DNA of 64,000 bases from Hydrococcus rivularis NIES-593 (GTDB lineage: Bacteria; Cyanobacteriota; Cyanobacteriia; Cyanobacteriales; Microcystaceae). Numbering within the stretch: position 1 is the stretch's first letter; every line of letters begins with the position of its first letter. This document shows, piece after piece, positions 62,600 through 64,000 of this stretch. The stretch is from NCBI RefSeq assembly GCF_001904635.1, contig NZ_MRCB01000002.1, positions 303,866 through 367,865 on the forward strand. Reading direction: 5' to 3'. The notes under the pieces are model-generated. The model searched no databases. It was not told the origin of the DNA and worked only from the letters and a program-made list of their open reading frames with translations. Made by a program: the position numbers and the translations under genes.

Positions 62600-62744
62600 T
62601 TCTAACTCGAATATCTTTATTTAATCAGATTTAAGATCTCATACTGAAGTCGCGATCGCGCAATCTGGATGTATTCGCAATTCGTGTTTCAACCCTTGCT
62701 TAGCTATGCGATCTCTGCTGTTTCCTCATTCGCCCTATTCCTGA

Positions 62745-63543
62745 CTAGATTAGGTCGCTATCCGTACAGGTTTTGAGAACTTTTAATGCTCGATAGGTAC
62801 TTTCAAGATCGGGCAGTCCTACAGGCATACGCGCAAATCCTCCCCGATCCATCTGGCACATCCGCACAAACCGCAGTGCTGCGTCAAGATCAGGAATTTC
62901 CATCTGCAACATGAGACTGGCAAAAATCCCGGCATATATCACTTCAAGACTGGTTGCGATCCCCTCTTCTGTTAAGGTAAATCCAGTCTGAGGAACCTGG
63001 AGACGCTGAATAAATTGGCGAGTGTCATCCATGTGACTCAGGTCATAATCCAGCTCCTCTAGCAGTGAAATACTCCAATAAGTATCAATTAGGTTTGGTT
63101 TAATGCCAAAGCCGCCCTTGTTTTTTAGATTCAGAACAAAATCGATGATTTGCTGGTGATTCGGTATCGCTGCACAGAGTTTTTTAGTTCTGACTTTTCG
63201 CAGGAGCCATTGCTGGCTGGCACCCGATTCATTGGGATACATCTGCTCTGGCAGGAGGATTTTCAGACGGCTGAGAACTTTCTGCCAAAATTCATCTAGA
63301 TGCAGACTGCCCATACGGTAAAGCGTATAGAAGGGAAAGTACAGGTAGTTAAAGGCAGAGGCACTGTGGATTTTCGATAGCGTGCCCGTTGGCGGCAAAA
63401 GGCGCGTTTTTAGGTCGGTCAAAATTTGATGGAGATAGGCTTCTACGCGATCGCGGTTGGGAATGGTTTCTCCTAAAAGTTGAAAAGATGCCACAGCAAA
63501 AAATGTATCTCTGGGATTGGGTTCTTCCAGGTATTCTATTTTT
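62745..63543 (-). CDS. prenyltransferase/squalene-oxidase-repeat protein, 3' exon interrupted by a group II intron
   Basis: The last ~265 residues of a protein with prenyltransferase/squalene-oxidase repeats, which form an alpha/alpha barrel: NLKNKGGFGIKPNLIDTYWSISLLEEL, QTGFTLTEEGIATSLEVIYAGI and DRGGFARMPVGLPDLESTYRALKVL. An apparent start upstream (at 63620) is not real: that sequence is group II intron domain V and VI. The exon begins about base 63543 (KIEYLEEP). The 5' exon lies beyond the window. The family includes prenyltransferase beta subunits and terpene cyclase-like domains; the function of this one is unknown. Confidence 0.75.
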
Positions 63544-63584
63544 ATCGGGTAAGGTTCGAGGGTCGCCCCTCTCCCCTCCCCTAA

Positions 63585-63618
63585 GAACGGAACGTGACTG
63601 TTTCCAATCATTCCGCTC
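63585..63618 (-). ncRNA. group II intron domain V
   Basis: Exactly 34 bases, GAGCGGAATGATTGGAAACA then GTCACGTTCCGTTC. It folds as an 8-bp lower stem (with the catalytic AGC at bases 2-4), a two-base CG bulge, a 6-bp upper stem and a GAAA tetraloop, the canonical domain V. Confidence 0.93.
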
Positions 63619-63628
63619 AAGCCTTACT

Positions 63629-64000
63629 TCAAGCCTTTGACTTGGTTTTGCTGTGTACCTGCTTATGACACGCTTTGTGTAAGTGGACTAGGTTTTCGGT
63701 GTCGTCCGAACCACCTTCTTTCACAGGTATCAGATGATGGGTTTCGATTTGTTCTTCGTTGAATAAGTTCTCCCCGCATACGGTACATTTCCAGTTTTGT
63801 TGTTTGGCTACTTGTTTATATTTAGAACCCTTAGCCCAGTATAATTTTCCGTGTTTTGTTTTGCGGTCTTCCCAATAGTCACAGAGCGTGGAATCGTCAG
63901 GACTAGAATCTCCTTTAACTTTGACGTGCCTAATAATGGGTGTACTACTGATATTGTAGAGAACAAAGGTTTTATCCTTGTTCCCTCTACCAGTCCCTTT
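63629..64000 (-). CDS. group II intron maturase, C-terminal HNH endonuclease part
   Basis: The final 123 residues of an open frame that continues past the window end. It ends with a zinc-type HNH nuclease: WKCTVCGE, ETHHLIPVKEGGSDDTENL, HLHKACHKQVH, typical of the endonuclease domain of group II intron reverse transcriptases. The reverse transcriptase and maturase X domains lie outside the window. The stop is ten bases before domain V, the usual place for such an ORF. Confidence 0.9.
   Translation of the reverse strand, partial: KGTGRGNKDKTFVLYNISSTPIIRHVKVKGDSSPDDSTLCDYWEDRKTKHGKLYWAKGSKYKQVAKQQNWKCTVCGENLFNEEQIETHHLIPVKEGGSDDTENLVHLHKACHKQVHSKTKSKA

Larger units (their letters stand above)
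63544..64000 (-). mobile_element. group II intron, 3' part (runs off the window)
   Basis: Reverse-strand order: maturase/HNH coding end (63629-64000), domain V (63585-63618), domain VI hairpin (about 63548-63582, GGGGAGGGGAGAGGG..CCCTCGAACCTTACCC), and an intron 3' end at ..CCCGAT, about base 63544. The exon of a prenyltransferase-repeat gene follows in frame. The intron is mobile by retrohoming if its reverse transcriptase, outside the window, is intact. Confidence 0.85.

Noticed and set aside
63544..63620. N-terminal extension of the prenyltransferase-repeat frame (start at 63620)
   Set aside because: These bases form group II intron domains V and VI, so the apparent start codon is in the intron, not in the gene.

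Overview
This window comes from a cyanobacterial chromosome. The octamer GCGATCGC (HIP1) and its variants occur throughout. Cyanobacterial hallmark genes include magnesium chelatase chlH, ycf51, a CCB2/CCB4-type cytochrome b6f assembly factor, DUF2808, DUF3155 and COP23 proteins, a cikA circadian kinase, a Hik2/CSK kinase and phycobiliprotein lyases. A CpeY-type lyase suggests a phycoerythrin-making strain. Genus and species cannot be fixed from the sequence alone.

Layout. 1-6.3 kb: the end of a saccharopine-dehydrogenase-like gene, then a reverse-strand cassette of fatty acyl-AMP ligase, acyl-CoA-dehydrogenase-like protein, acyl carrier protein and MBOAT acyltransferase. Its logic parallels the Dlt system (AMP ligase, carrier, MBOAT), but for a fatty acyl group, and it is the best candidate here for an undescribed pathway. 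6.7-19.7 kb: a degenerate DraG-like protein, a 7TM-HD (PgpH-type) phosphodiesterase, cobN, cikA, a LapA-domain protein, nanE and an N-acylglucosamine 2-epimerase (two convergent ManNAc-forming enzymes), and a DUF2808 protein. 19.7-28 kb: small genes, one tRNA-Val, then exported proteins (COP23, a probable beta-barrel, a CHAT peptidase with low-complexity repeats), ycf51 and a GldA-like dehydrogenase. 28-31.5 kb: dispersed repeats around a devC-devA ABC pair that lacks devB.

31.5-34.5 kb: an accessory pigment locus with a CpcS-like lyase, an orphan phycobiliprotein, a 72-aa protein and a divergent HEAT-repeat protein, then a HAD-like protein that has lost its nucleophile. 34.6-46.5 kb: chlH, a MazF remnant, gltX, glgP, pgi and a ribbon-helix-helix/SUMF1 fusion. 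46.7-48.7 kb: a restriction-modification-like island with a DNA methyltransferase, a C-protein-like regulator and an 80-aa ORF. The same 13-bp box lies upstream of both the methyltransferase and the regulator, but no recognisable endonuclease is present.

48.9-60.9 kb: a peptide-type ABC binding lipoprotein, a CPA1 Na+/H+ antiporter, a Trp-rich protein, a Wza/Wzc exopolysaccharide pair, the CCB-type factor, DUF3155, the Hik2-like kinase and an M20 amidohydrolase. 61-64 kb: a truncated DUF2459-like remnant, cpeY, and a prenyltransferase-repeat gene interrupted by a group II intron. The intron's domain V, domain VI and HNH maturase tail are visible, and the intron runs off the window end.

Repeats are a theme. 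A ~110-bp MITE-like element occurs twice in opposite orientation, an ~80-bp dispersed repeat occurs three times, and two different repeat types lie in frame inside the large chelatase genes cobN and chlH.
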